From Pseudomonas sp. Bc-h (lineage in GTDB: Bacteria > Pseudomonadota > Gammaproteobacteria > Pseudomonadales > Pseudomonadaceae): a stretch of DNA of 64,000 bases. Positions 51,794 through 60,365 of this stretch are shown one piece after another. Within the stretch, counting starts at the first letter, position 1. Each line of letters begins with the position of its first letter. The stretch is taken from positions 261,557 to 325,556 of the forward strand of contig NZ_MUIN01000012.1 of assembly GCF_002080045.1 (NCBI RefSeq), read 5' to 3'. The notes under the pieces were generated by a model. It saw only the letters and a program-made list of their open reading frames with translations, had not been told where the DNA came from and ran no database searches. The position numbers were made by a program, and so were the translations under genes.

Positions 51794-52609
51794 TCACGGT
51801 TGCAGCACCGAGGACACCAGCAACTGCGAATACGGGTGTTGCGGATCGTCGAGAATCTGGTCGGTGAGCCCGGTTTCCACGACGTGGGAACGGCGCATCA
51901 CCATCAGCCGGTCGGCCAGCAGACGAGCCACTGCCAGGTCATGGGTGACGATCACCACCGCCAGATCCAGCTCGCGCACCAGACCGCGCATCAGGTCCAG
52001 CAACCGCGCCTGCACCGAAACATCGAGGCCGCCAGTCGGCTCGTCCATGAACACCAGACGTGGGCCGGACACCAGGTTGCGGGCAATCTGCAGACGCTGT
52101 TGCATGCCGCCGGAAAAGGTCCGTGGCAGGTCGTCAATGCGCGCCGGATCGATCTCCACCTGACTCAGCCAGTCGAGCCCCGCCGCACGCAGTTGCTGAT
52201 AGTTGCGCACGCCCTGAGCCATCAGCCGTTCACCGATATTGGCGCCCGCCGACACCGCCATGCGCAGGCCGTCCCGTGGGTTCTGCTCAACGAAACCCCA
52301 CTCGGTGCGCAACAAGGTGCGGCGTTCGGCTTCGCTGGCGCTGTACAGGTCGAGCCACTTGCCCTGAACGCCGCGATAGTCGATGACACCCCGGTCCGGT
52401 GGGCAGCGGCCGCTGAGCAGCGAAAGCAAGGTCGATTTACCCGAGCCTGACTCCCCGACGATGCCCAGCACTTCACCCGGATACAGCTCGAAACTGACGT
52501 CCTGGCAGCCCTTTTCCGGGCCGTAGAGTTTGGTCAGTCCGTTGACCTTGAGCAGCGGTTGGGCGCGATTTGCCTCGACACCCGGCTGTAGCGTTTGAGC
52601 GGCGATCAT
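51794..52609 (-). CDS. phnK: C-P lyase ABC-type ATPase PhnK
   Basis: A 271-residue ABC-class ATPase that docks on PhnJ in the C-P lyase complex. Walker A GESGSGKST (residues 52-60), signature FSGGMQQR, Walker B VFMDEPTGGLDVSV and switch VIVTHDLAVA are intact. It has a 17-residue N-terminal extension before the ABC domain (MIAAQTLQPGVEANRAQ) compared with the usual start. Four-base overlap with phnJ. Confidence 0.94.
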   Translation of the reverse strand: MIAAQTLQPGVEANRAQPLLKVNGLTKLYGPEKGCQDVSFELYPGEVLGIVGESGSGKSTLLSLLSGRCPPDRGVIDYRGVQGKWLDLYSASEAERRTLLRTEWGFVEQNPRDGLRMAVSAGANIGERLMAQGVRNYQQLRAAGLDWLSQVEIDPARIDDLPRTFSGGMQQRLQIARNLVSGPRLVFMDEPTGGLDVSVQARLLDLMRGLVRELDLAVVIVTHDLAVARLLADRLMVMRRSHVVETGLTDQILDDPQHPYSQLLVSSVLQP

Positions 52610-53493
52610 TGATCGGCCCTCCCTTGGGTGACCCGCTGCGCGCAGTAATCGGTGTCCGAGCAGACGAAGCTCTGGGTGCCCTGATCGTCGAGAATCAGCT
52701 CGTCGAGGAATGAGTCATGACTGCCGCAGATCGCGCAGTGGTGTTCCCATTTCTGCACTTCGAACGGATGGTCTTCGAAGTCCAGGCTGGTGACGCGGGT
52801 GTACGGCGGCACCGCATACAGACGCTTCTCGCGACCGGCACCGAACAGCATCAGCGCCGGGCTCATGTCCAGTTTCGGGTTGTCGAATTTCGGAATCGGC
52901 GACGGGTCCATTACGTAGCGCTCGTTGACAGTCACCGGGTAGGCGTAAGCCGTGGCGATGTGGCCGAAGGTGGCGATGTCTTCGTAGAGCTTTACGTGCA
53001 TCACCCCGTAATCGTTGAGCGCATGCATGGTGCGGGTCTCGGTTTCCGAGGGCTCGATGAAGCGCAGCGGCTCGGGGATCGGCACCTGATAGACCATGAT
53101 CTGATCGGCATGCAACGGGGTTTCCGGGATGCGGTGACGGGTCTGGATGATCGTCGCATCCGGGGTGCGCTCGGTGGTTTCGACGCCAGCGGTGCGGGCG
53201 AAGAAGCGACGAATCGACACCGCGTTGGTGGTGTCGTCTGCGCCCTGGTCAATAACCTTGAGCACGTCTTCGGCGCCCAGAATCGCGGCGGTCAGCTGCA
53301 TGCCGCCGGTGCCCCAGCCATAAGGCAACGGCATTTCACGCCCGCCAAACGGCACTTGGTAACCGGGAATCGCCACGGCCTTGAGCAAGCCGCGACGGAT
53401 CATGCGTTTGGTCTGTTCGTCCAGATACGCGAAGTTGTACGCCTCGTCGCGCGATTCTCGGGGTAAGCGCCGGGGTTGTGTGGCGGCATTCAT
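52606..53493 (-). CDS. phnJ: Alpha-D-ribose 1-methylphosphonate 5-phosphate C-P lyase PhnJ
   Basis: The radical-SAM enzyme (295 residues) that cleaves the carbon-phosphorus bond and releases, for example, methane from methylphosphonate. Cys253, Cys256, Cys278 and Cys284 have spacing Cys-x2-Cys-x21-Cys-x5-Cys, exactly as in E. coli, where the first three bind the 4Fe-4S cluster and the last forms the thiyl radical. The conserved PFGGREMPLPYGWGTGG region is present (residues 48-64). Overlaps of four bases join it to phnI and phnK. Confidence 0.96.
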   Translation of the reverse strand: MNAATQPRRLPRESRDEAYNFAYLDEQTKRMIRRGLLKAVAIPGYQVPFGGREMPLPYGWGTGGMQLTAAILGAEDVLKVIDQGADDTTNAVSIRRFFARTAGVETTERTPDATIIQTRHRIPETPLHADQIMVYQVPIPEPLRFIEPSETETRTMHALNDYGVMHVKLYEDIATFGHIATAYAYPVTVNERYVMDPSPIPKFDNPKLDMSPALMLFGAGREKRLYAVPPYTRVTSLDFEDHPFEVQKWEHHCAICGSHDSFLDELILDDQGTQSFVCSDTDYCAQRVTQGRADQ

Positions 53494-54566
53494 TGGGCCT
53501 GCTCCTTGGAGGGCTTGCGCAGTTTGCGGATCAATTCCAGTTCGGCCTGGAAGTCGACGTAGTGCGGCAGTTTCAGGTGCGAGACGAAACCCGAGGCTTC
53601 GACGTTGTCGCAGTGGGCCAGGACGAATTCTTCCTGCTGCGCTGGCGAGACGATTTCTTCGGCGTACTCGCCCGCACGCAGCGAACGATCCACCAGCGCC
53701 ATGCCCATGGCCTTGCGCTCGGCATGCCCGAACGCCAGGCCATAACCGCGAGTGAATTGCGGCAATTCAGTGGCGGAACCGACGAACTGGTTGACCATCT
53801 CGCACTCGGTGACTTCGATGGCGCCGATGGAAATCGGGAAGCCCAGTTCTTCAGGCTCGATCCAGACCTCGACTTCACCCACGCGGATCTCGCCGGCGAA
53901 CGGGTGATTGCGGCCGTAGCCGCGCTGGGTCGAATAGCCCAGCGCCAACAGAAAACCTTCGTCGCCACGGGCCAGCGCTTGCAGGCGCTCGGCGCGGCTG
54001 GCCGGGTACTCCAGCGGCTCGCGGGTGATGTCCGCTACTGGCGCGCCGGTGTCGGCCTCCTCCTTGATCAAGCCCTCTTTCGTCAACAGCCCCAACACGC
54101 GCGGGCAGGCTTCGACGGTCGCTTCGGGTTTGCCTTGCGGCCCCGGAAACTCGCCCTCGGCAAGCAAGGTAAAATCCAGCAGACGATGGGTGTAGTCAAA
54201 GGTTGGCCCAAGGAGCTGGCCCCCGGGGACATCCTTGAAAGTCGCCGACAGACGACGATTGAGCTGCATCGCCGAGGTGTCGATCGGCAGGCTGGCGCTG
54301 AAACGCGGCAGCGTGGTGCGGTAGGCGCGCAACAGGAAGATGGCCTCGACCAGATCCCCCGCCGCTTGCTTGATCGCCAGCGCGGCGAGTTCTTCGTCGT
54401 ACAGCGAACCTTCGGTCATGACCCTGGCAACGGCCAGCGGCAATTGCTGACGGATCTGCTCGACCGCCAGTTCAGCCACCGAGGTGTCACCACGGCGTTT
54501 CTTCGCCAGCAGTTTGTGAGCGTTGTCGATGGCCTGTTCGCCACCCTTGACGGCAACGTACATCAC
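53490..54566 (-). CDS. phnI: C-P lyase core subunit PhnI
   Basis: A 358-residue nucleosidase-type subunit that, with PhnG, PhnH and PhnL, joins the phosphonate to the ribose of ATP with loss of adenine. The sequence starts MYVAVKGGEQAIDNAH, the usual PhnI opening, and includes AYRTTLPRFSASLPIDTSAM and a C-terminal HCDNVEASGFVSHLKLPHYVDF. It is coupled to both neighbours by four-base overlaps. Confidence 0.95.
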   Translation of the reverse strand: MMYVAVKGGEQAIDNAHKLLAKKRRGDTSVAELAVEQIRQQLPLAVARVMTEGSLYDEELAALAIKQAAGDLVEAIFLLRAYRTTLPRFSASLPIDTSAMQLNRRLSATFKDVPGGQLLGPTFDYTHRLLDFTLLAEGEFPGPQGKPEATVEACPRVLGLLTKEGLIKEEADTGAPVADITREPLEYPASRAERLQALARGDEGFLLALGYSTQRGYGRNHPFAGEIRVGEVEVWIEPEELGFPISIGAIEVTECEMVNQFVGSATELPQFTRGYGLAFGHAERKAMGMALVDRSLRAGEYAEEIVSPAQQEEFVLAHCDNVEASGFVSHLKLPHYVDFQAELELIRKLRKPSKEQAQ

Positions 54567-55180
54567 ACACCTCCCTGGGTCTGCGAGGGCTTGAACAGCA
54601 CCTGAGTGCTGCGCGGCAGGCCCATCAGTTCGCTGCCCGCGAGGAAAAACACGTCGATCCCGCGCGGGAAGTCACTGCGCGATTCACGCTCTTCCCAAAA
54701 TGCTTCCTGCAACGGCAGGCTGACGTGGTTTTTGCTTTCGATGCCGGGGCCGCGAAGCGCGACCTGACGCCCGCCTTGCAGGCTCGGCAGTTGCACCAGC
54801 AGCGTGCATGACTGGTCGGGATAGCGGTCATTGCCCAGATCAAAACCGCTGAGGTCGTGCAACTGGCTGTCGTCCAACAGGGCGAAGCGGGCGTTCTGGC
54901 GGTCGCTGACAATCGGGCATCCGCAATGAAAGGTCAGGTTGGCGCGAATCGCCTGGGTGTCAAACTTCGGCGCCAGCCACAGCGGGGTGTCGATATCCAG
55001 CAACGCCAGGCACAGGGCGTGACTCGCCGACGCCAGGCCTTCCAGATGCGGCGGGGTCTGCGCAGTCAACAGGCTCTGGGCGACACCGGGACCGGCCAGG
55101 GCCTTGAGGGCAGCGCGGAAGCTTCGCTGGGCGTCGAGCACGGGGTCGGCGAAAGCAGGCTGTAAAAGGGTCGCACTCAT
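54563..55180 (-). CDS. phnH: C-P lyase core subunit PhnH
   Basis: A 205-residue PLP-transferase-fold subunit without PLP that dimerises and joins PhnG and PhnI in the core complex. The family pattern FRAALKALAGPGV near residue 20 and GCPIVSDRQNARFAL are visible. The start at 55180 has GAGGAG seven bases upstream and shares one base with the phnG stop; a longer open frame runs antisense and has no similarity. Confidence 0.93.
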   Translation of the reverse strand: MSATLLQPAFADPVLDAQRSFRAALKALAGPGVAQSLLTAQTPPHLEGLASASHALCLALLDIDTPLWLAPKFDTQAIRANLTFHCGCPIVSDRQNARFALLDDSQLHDLSGFDLGNDRYPDQSCTLLVQLPSLQGGRQVALRGPGIESKNHVSLPLQEAFWEERESRSDFPRGIDVFFLAGSELMGLPRSTQVLFKPSQTQGGV

Positions 55181-55647
55181 CAGTTTTCTCCTCTGACCAG
55201 CGTGAAGAAGTCCACCTTGGTCGCTGCGGTTTCGGCTTGTTGTTGAGACCGGCGTACGGCTTGCGCCGCAGCCAGCGGTTCGATCAGCTCGCGGATCCAG
55301 TGAGCCTGTTGTGCGCCTTGCAGATGCGCGTCGGCGAGCGCGGCCAGTTCGGCGTGCGCTTTGTCGCGCCCGGCCAGATAGCTGTAACCGGTGCGGCCAT
55401 CGGCAAGGCGCACCACACAACGGGTCACGCTCATTTCGCCGACGTTGAATGGCGCGCCACTGCCGCCCATGCGGCCTCGGACCAGGGTCATGCCGATTTC
55501 CGGGGCGCGAATCAGCTGGTATTCGGCGTCGCGCAGTGCGTTTTCGTACGTCGACAATTCATCGCGACGTGTACGCGAGAGCACGCCGATCCAGTGCTGG
55601 CGGACAGCGTGGTCGGGGCTTGTGGTGAACGCGGATGTAGCAGTCAT
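55180..55647 (-). CDS. phnG: C-P lyase core subunit PhnG
   Basis: A 155-residue subunit of the PhnGHI core. Diagnostic segments are RQHWIGVLSRTRRDEL near the N-terminus, GRMGGSGAPFNVGEMSVTRC and GYSYLAGRDKAHAELAALAD. ATG 55647 is preferred because GGAG lies nine bases upstream; an ATG at 55662 that touches the phnF stop would add five residues. Confidence 0.92.
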   Translation of the reverse strand: MTATSAFTTSPDHAVRQHWIGVLSRTRRDELSTYENALRDAEYQLIRAPEIGMTLVRGRMGGSGAPFNVGEMSVTRCVVRLADGRTGYSYLAGRDKAHAELAALADAHLQGAQQAHWIRELIEPLAAAQAVRRSQQQAETAATKVDFFTLVRGEN

Positions 55648-55661
55648 CGAGGGCATCTCCA

Positions 55662-56366
55662 TCAGGTGACGATCTGATACTGGAAGCGGTCGGAACGGCT
55701 GGTGGAATGGGCGATCTCCACCGGGTTTCCGTCCGCGTCGCGGGAAAGGGTGAGCACGGTCAGCGCTGGCAGATGACGTGGCATCAGCAGCACGCTGGCC
55801 TCTTCGCGGCTCGGCAGGCGTGCGCCGATCAGGCTGAAGGTGCGAGTCAGCGGCAGGTCGCGAGCGGCGAGAAACTGCCGCACCGAGCCGCTTTTGTAGT
55901 CGGCGAGCAGTTCACGGCGGGTGGCGCAATAACGATGGCGGATCAGGCTGACCGGCTGGCCGTCGAGGCGGCGCAGGGTTTGCAATTCGATCAAGGGCGC
56001 GTGTTCTTCAAGGCCCAGATGCTCGGCTTCTTCGCGAGTGGCGGTGCAGTGGCGGCGTTGCAGCAGCACCGCTTCAACCCCATGACCTTGAGCCGACAAC
56101 GACTGGCTGTAGGCGCTCTCGGCGGCCACCGGATACACCAGCGGACGGCCCAGCACCTGAGTGCCCTTGCCCTGGCGGCGCAACAGACTGCCTTCACGCA
56201 CCAGCTCGTCGATAGCCCGGCGCACGGTGTGGCGGTTGACGTCGAAACGCGCCGCCAGTTGGGTTTCGGCGGGCAGGAATTCGCCCGCGGTGTAGTGACT
56301 CATTTCGCGGCGTAACGTATCCGCAAGCTCGCGGTAGACCGGTTCAGATTGTCTAGACAACTGCAT
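55662..56366 (-). CDS. phnF: GntR/HutC-family phosphonate regulator PhnF
   Basis: A repressor-type regulator of 234 residues. The winged HTH covers about residues 8-72 (LPAETQLAARFDVNRHTVRRAIDELVREGSLLRRQGKG); the UTRA ligand-binding domain follows (ELQTLRRLDGQPVSLIRHRY, then SRSDRFQYQIVT at the end). Codons 3-6 form the palindrome TTGTCTAGACAA, a fitting operator for this subfamily. ATG 56366 is chosen; a GTG 21 bases upstream with AGGAG is an alternative start. It lies between transporter and core genes of the operon. Confidence 0.92.
   Translation of the reverse strand: MQLSRQSEPVYRELADTLRREMSHYTAGEFLPAETQLAARFDVNRHTVRRAIDELVREGSLLRRQGKGTQVLGRPLVYPVAAESAYSQSLSAQGHGVEAVLLQRRHCTATREEAEHLGLEEHAPLIELQTLRRLDGQPVSLIRHRYCATRRELLADYKSGSVRQFLAARDLPLTRTFSLIGARLPSREEASVLLMPRHLPALTVLTLSRDADGNPVEIAHSTSRSDRFQYQIVT
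56349..56360. promoter_or_regulatory. Perfect palindrome TTGTCTAGACAA at the phnF start
   Basis: A 12-base perfect palindrome within the first codons of phnF. It has the GT-N-TA-N-AC core known for HutC-subfamily regulators such as PhnF of mycobacteria, DasR and NagR. Related sites occur at 59109-59120 and 59413-59424. A site here could block internal transcription or give feedback on phnF and phnG-P. Confidence 0.6.
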
Positions 56367-56404
56367 GGCTAAAAAAAGGGTTCGCACCCTCTCCTATCGG
56401 TTCG

Positions 56405-57193
56405 TTAGATGAACTGCTTGCGCAGCCGCTGGGAGAAGATGTCGATGACGCTGACCACCACAATGATCACCAGCAGCACCGAGCAGGTCTGGGTGAACTG
56501 GAACGCACGGATGTTTTCCCAGAGGATCACGCCGATACCGCCAGCGCCGACCATCCCCACCACCGTTGCCGAGCGAACGTTGGATTCGAAGCGGTACAGG
56601 GCGTAGGAAATCCACAGCGGCATGACCTGCGGGATCACCCCGAAAATCACTTCCTGCAAGGCACTGGCGCCCGTCGCTCGTACCCCTTCCACAGGGCCGG
56701 GATCGATCGCTTCGACCGCTTCGGCGAACAACTTGGCGAGCACGCCGGTGGTGCTGATCCACAACGCCAGGACACCGGCGAACGGACCCAGGCCGACCGC
56801 CACCACGAACAGCATCGCGAAGACCATTTCATTGATGGAACGAAAGGAGTCCATGACCCGGCGCAGCGGCTGGTGAATCCACCACGGGGTGATGTTGTCG
56901 GCGCACAGCACGCCTAGCGGCACCGAGCAGACGATCGCCAGCAGCGTGCCCCACAGGGCGATGTGCACCGTGGTGACCATTTCCTTGAGGTAGGCGCGCC
57001 ATTCGTGGAAGTCCGGCGGGAAGAAGTCGGCGGCGAAGGTTGCCATGTTGCCGGAGTCGCGATACAGCGCCAGCGGGTTCATCTCGGCGCCGTGCCAGGC
57101 CCAGGCCATCAACGCCAGGAAGATGCCCCAGCCCAGGTATTGCGGCCAACTGCGCTTGCCGGCGACTTCAACGTAAGCAGCGTGAGTGGTCAT
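56405..57193 (-). CDS. phnE: Phosphonate ABC transporter permease PhnE
   Basis: Inner-membrane permease of 262 residues with about six helices. The coupling loop reads EGVRATGASALQEVIFGVIPQ. The ATG at 57193 has GGGA seven bases upstream and begins just before a cytoplasmic segment; the longer upstream frame lacks similarity. Homodimers of PhnE should form the phosphonate channel powered by PhnC. It is 91 bp after phnD and 38 bp before phnF. Confidence 0.93.
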   Translation of the reverse strand: MTTHAAYVEVAGKRSWPQYLGWGIFLALMAWAWHGAEMNPLALYRDSGNMATFAADFFPPDFHEWRAYLKEMVTTVHIALWGTLLAIVCSVPLGVLCADNITPWWIHQPLRRVMDSFRSINEMVFAMLFVVAVGLGPFAGVLALWISTTGVLAKLFAEAVEAIDPGPVEGVRATGASALQEVIFGVIPQVMPLWISYALYRFESNVRSATVVGMVGAGGIGVILWENIRAFQFTQTCSVLLVIIVVVSVIDIFSQRLRKQFI

Positions 57194-57284
57194 AAGATTT
57201 CCCGATTGCTCATACAGAAACAGCAGTGAATTGCGCGGTGCTCTCTTCAACTTCAAGCATCAACCGAGCACCGCGCCTGTTACC

Positions 57285-58289
57285 TCAACCCGCCTTGGCG
57301 GTGTTCTGTTTTTCCAGGTCCGAGATGCGGTCCTGCAGCTTGGTCAGCCCGGCGTCGATCTCTTTCAGGCGAGTGCTTTTTTCGTCAGCGCTGAGGGTGG
57401 TGCTGGCGGTGGTTTCAGTCTTCTGCTTGAACAGCTCGAGCTGGCGGATGGTCAGCAACTGGTCATCCGAAGACTTGAGGAACTTGCCCATCTGCATGTT
57501 CTTCAACACGGCCTTTTCTTCGTCGGTGTCGCCATAGTTGGCGAAGAAATCACGGATCTTGTTTTTGGTGGTGTCGGCCATGCCCTTGCGCCAGACCATC
57601 GGATCGGCCGGGATGATTGGCGACTTCCAGATCACCTTGAGCATTGCGGCCTTGTCCGGCTGAGTGACTTCCAGACGGTCCATGCTTTCGGTGTTGAAGG
57701 TGGCGACGTCGAGCTGGCCCTTGGCGACGCTGAGGGCGTTGACTTCGTGGCTGGAGTTCAGCGTGCGCTTGAAGGCGGTGGCGGCGTCGACGTTGTTCTT
57801 GGCGAACACGTAATAGCCAGGCACCAGATAACCGGAGGTGGAGTTCGGGTCACCGTTGCCGAAGGTCAGTTCCTTGGCGTGCTTTAGCATGTCCTCGACC
57901 GAATTGATCGGGCTGTCCTTGCGCGCAATGATCACGCTCCAGTAACCCGGCGCGCCGTTGGCGGCGGCGGTCTGGGCGAAGATCTCGCCGCCGGAACGGT
58001 CGACGGCTTCCATCGCCGCCTTGTTGCCCAGCCAGGCCACATCAACCTTGTTGAAACGCATGCCTTGAATCAGGCCCGCGTAGTCCGAAGCGAAGGTGGC
58101 ATTGACTTTCAGGCCGGTCTTTTTCGACATGTCGTCGAGAAAGGGCTGCCAGACGCTTTTCAGGTTCTGCGAGGACTCGGTGGACATGATGCCGAAGTTG
58201 ATGGCGCTGTCGTCGGCTTGCGCGGTGCCCATCAGGCAACCGGCGAGCACAGCGGCAGACGCGAACACGCGACCGATACGGTTCAACAT
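57285..58289 (-). CDS. phnD: Phosphonate ABC transporter substrate-binding protein PhnD
   Basis: A periplasmic phosphonate receptor of 334 residues with a signal peptide of about 25 residues (ends AQA-DDSAI). Conserved family features are INFGIMSTESSQNLKSVWQPF and WSVIIARKDSPINSVEDM. It also has a charged helical C-terminal tail of about 50 residues (from KTETTASTTLSADEKS), longer than minimal PhnD proteins but common in Proteobacteria. It is followed by phnE after a 91-bp gap, in which a processing or attenuation site could set higher receptor levels; none is obvious. Confidence 0.93.
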   Translation of the reverse strand: MLNRIGRVFASAAVLAGCLMGTAQADDSAINFGIMSTESSQNLKSVWQPFLDDMSKKTGLKVNATFASDYAGLIQGMRFNKVDVAWLGNKAAMEAVDRSGGEIFAQTAAANGAPGYWSVIIARKDSPINSVEDMLKHAKELTFGNGDPNSTSGYLVPGYYVFAKNNVDAATAFKRTLNSSHEVNALSVAKGQLDVATFNTESMDRLEVTQPDKAAMLKVIWKSPIIPADPMVWRKGMADTTKNKIRDFFANYGDTDEEKAVLKNMQMGKFLKSSDDQLLTIRQLELFKQKTETTASTTLSADEKSTRLKEIDAGLTKLQDRISDLEKQNTAKAG

Positions 58290-58358
58290 GGAAAGCTCCT
58301 GGAACGGGGGTTGTGGTGTTTTATGGTTTGTTCAGCGATGCGCCATTCGGCGCAGTGT

Positions 58359-59192
58359 TCAGGCCTGAGCCAGCACCAGTTGCGGCGGACGACCGGCGTC
58401 ACGTCCCTTGTCAGCGAACATCAGGCTGGCGTCGGCGTCCGCGCCATAAAGGTCGTTGAGGAACTGGCCGCTGAGGTCGGCGCCGTTGCCGTCGAAGTGA
58501 ATGCGTCCACCTTTGAGGGCCACGGCACGCGGGCAATAGCGCACCGCGTAGTCCACCTGATGCAGGGTCACGACCACGGTTTTGCCATCCTGACGATTGA
58601 TGTCGGCGAGGATTTCCATGACCTTGCGGGCGGACTCAGGGTCCAGTGACGCGATGGGTTCGTCGGCCAGGATGACTTCGGCCTGCTGGGTCAGGGCGCG
58701 AGCGATGGCCACGCGTTGCTGCTGGCCACCGGAAAGCGTAGAGGCGCGTTGCTGGGCGAAATCCGCCAGGCCAACGCGATCCAGATTGGCCACGGCGCGG
58801 GCCTTTTCCTCGGCGTTGAACAGACTCAGGCTGCCACGCCAGCGCGGCATGCGGCCCAGACAACCCAGCAGCACGTTGTCGAGAACGCTCAGGCGATTGA
58901 CCAGATTGAATTGCTGGAAGATGTAGCCGATGTCGGCGCGCAGACGACGCACCTTGCCGTTAAGCCGGCCCGACGCCTGCACTTCGCGGCCCAGTACACG
59001 GACGCTGCCGCCATTGTTGCGGTCGCAACAGGCAAGGCCGGCCAGATGACGCAACAGGGTGGACTTGCCTGAGCCGGAAGCGCCGATCAGCGCTACCATT
59101 TCCCCGGGTTGTATAGACAATGCAAGGTCAACCAAAGCGGTCTTGCGAGCAAACGTCTTGTTCAAGCGGTCGACATGGATAGCTGCGTTCAT
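58359..59192 (-). CDS. phnC: Phosphonate ABC transporter ATP-binding protein PhnC
   Basis: A cytoplasmic ATPase of 277 residues. Walker A GASGSGKST (residues 37-45), signature LSGGQQQRVAIAR, Walker B VILADEPIASLDP and switch VVTLHQVDYA are all present. It is the first gene of the phn operon, downstream of the Pho-box promoter at 59282-59346. A PhnF-like palindrome TTGTATAGACAA falls within codons 25-28 (SIQP). Confidence 0.94.
   Translation of the reverse strand: MNAAIHVDRLNKTFARKTALVDLALSIQPGEMVALIGASGSGKSTLLRHLAGLACCDRNNGGSVRVLGREVQASGRLNGKVRRLRADIGYIFQQFNLVNRLSVLDNVLLGCLGRMPRWRGSLSLFNAEEKARAVANLDRVGLADFAQQRASTLSGGQQQRVAIARALTQQAEVILADEPIASLDPESARKVMEILADINRQDGKTVVVTLHQVDYAVRYCPRAVALKGGRIHFDGNGADLSGQFLNDLYGADADASLMFADKGRDAGRPPQLVLAQA
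59109..59120. promoter_or_regulatory. TTGTATAGACAA, candidate PhnF operator inside phnC
   Basis: A 12-base near-perfect palindrome, 73-84 bp inside phnC. Its core GTATAGAC matches the HutC/PhnF consensus. Part may be forced by the conserved protein sequence SIQPGE, so its role as a roadblock operator is uncertain. Confidence 0.5.
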
Positions 59193-59281
59193 GGGCTTCT
59201 CTTGTCTTGTGGTTCGGGCGTCCTGCCAGGGTGAATGTTCAGCCGCCCGACCAGTCCTTGGCCGTGTTCGGTGCGAGTGAC

Positions 59282-59346
59282 ATTAGAGAGAGCGTGTGGC
59301 AGTTCGATGAACCGTCCATGAACGCGAGATAACAGTTCGTTGACCA
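59282..59346 (-). promoter_or_regulatory. PhoB-dependent promoter of the phn operon
   Basis: On the reverse strand five heptamers spaced exactly 11 bp apart resemble the Pho box half CTGTCAT: TGGTCAA (59340-59346), CTGTTAT (59329-59335), CGTTCAT (59318-59324), GGTTCAT (59307-59313), CTGCCAC (59296-59302). A -10-like TCTAAT follows at 59282-59287. The 11-bp phasing and position about 90 bp before phnC fit activation by PhoB under phosphate starvation. Confidence 0.65.
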
Positions 59347-59412
59347 TTTGATGCTGGATTTTCAGCGCACTTTGTCGACATGTTTGCTGCAAACGCCGAA
59401 CTGGCCGGGGTG

Positions 59413-59424
59413 TTGACTAGACAA
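59413..59424. promoter_or_regulatory. TTGACTAGACAA, candidate PhnF operator upstream of phnC
   Basis: The third TAGACAA-type palindrome, with one imperfect pair in the left arm. It lies 67 bp upstream of the Pho boxes and 41 bp before the divergent esterase gene, so it could act on either. The recurrence of the motif around phn genes is the main support. Confidence 0.5.
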
Positions 59425-59464
59425 GTTGGCGCGCCACTGCCGCCGAAACAAAAGGAACGGATGC

Positions 59465-60337
59465 ATGAGGTGGATAAAATATTGTGGCTTAACCTGGCTG
59501 ACCCTCCTTTCATTGATCACCCACGCCGACATTCGGGAGCACAAGACATTGGCTGAAACCGGCTCTACCCATTACCGCTTCGAACGCCTGAACATCGACT
59601 CCGCAGACGGCGAGCGTCATTACCGTCTGGACATCGGCATCCCCAACGCCCCGCCTCCCGCCACCGGCTATCCGGTGATGTACCTGCTCGACGGCAATAA
59701 TGTCATGGCCGAGCTGCGCGACGACTGGCTGGGCGAACTGAACGCAGGCACCCCGCCGCTGCTGGTCATGGTCGGCTACGACATCGACGGCACCTACGAC
59801 GGCGAACAGCGCACCCGGGATTACACCGGCGCGACGGCGAAAGCGTTTCTGCAGGTTTTGCAGTTGCGGATCAAGCCGCAGATTCAGGCGCGCCATGCCG
59901 TGGACCTCAACCGGGAAACCCTGTGGGGTCATTCGTTCGGCGGGCTGTTCGTGCTCTATGCATTACTACAGGCGCCGGAGGCCTTCCAGACCTGGATCGC
60001 CGCCAGCGCATCGCTGTGGTATCAGCCGATGACCTTCGACAACGGCATGGCGCTAAAAGGATTCCCAGAAGGCACCAGGCGCACGGTGCGGCTGGTGAGA
60101 GGAGAAAGAGAAGGCAAGCCGCCCATTGCGCAATTCGACGGCGGCTCGCCAGAACGGAGAAAGGAAATGCAGGCCGTGCCCAGCGACGCCAATCGCTTGC
60201 TGGCTGAACATCTCGCTACCCTGCCCGGCACCGAGGCCAGCTATCAGCAGTTCAATGGCCGCAACCACGGCCAGATGTTCAGCACGGCATTGCATCTGGG
60301 CTTGCGCCGGGCTGCCGGATTGGCCGAGCAGCCTTGA
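59465..60337 (+). CDS. Secreted alpha/beta hydrolase (esterase D/IroE-like)
   Basis: A 290-residue protein with a signal peptide of about 21 residues (ends THA-DIREH), so probably periplasmic. The fold is of the putative-esterase family: GYPVMYLLDGNNVMAEL, nucleophile in LWGHSFGGLFVLYAL, and a late histidine in NGRNHGQMF. IroE and related enzymes hydrolyse siderophore esters; no iron-related genes are nearby, so the substrate is unknown. AGGA sits about nine bases before ATG 59465. It is divergent from phnC across a 272-bp spacer. Confidence 0.87.
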   Translation: MRWIKYCGLTWLTLLSLITHADIREHKTLAETGSTHYRFERLNIDSADGERHYRLDIGIPNAPPPATGYPVMYLLDGNNVMAELRDDWLGELNAGTPPLLVMVGYDIDGTYDGEQRTRDYTGATAKAFLQVLQLRIKPQIQARHAVDLNRETLWGHSFGGLFVLYALLQAPEAFQTWIAASASLWYQPMTFDNGMALKGFPEGTRRTVRLVRGEREGKPPIAQFDGGSPERRKEMQAVPSDANRLLAEHLATLPGTEASYQQFNGRNHGQMFSTALHLGLRRAAGLAEQP

Positions 60338-60365
60338 TAGTTCTGTTGCCTGATCCGACGCATCG

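Noticed and set aside
49581..55677. Long forward-strand frames across the phn operon
   Set aside because: They are antisense shadows of GC-rich genes on the reverse strand and show no domains or ribosome-binding sites.
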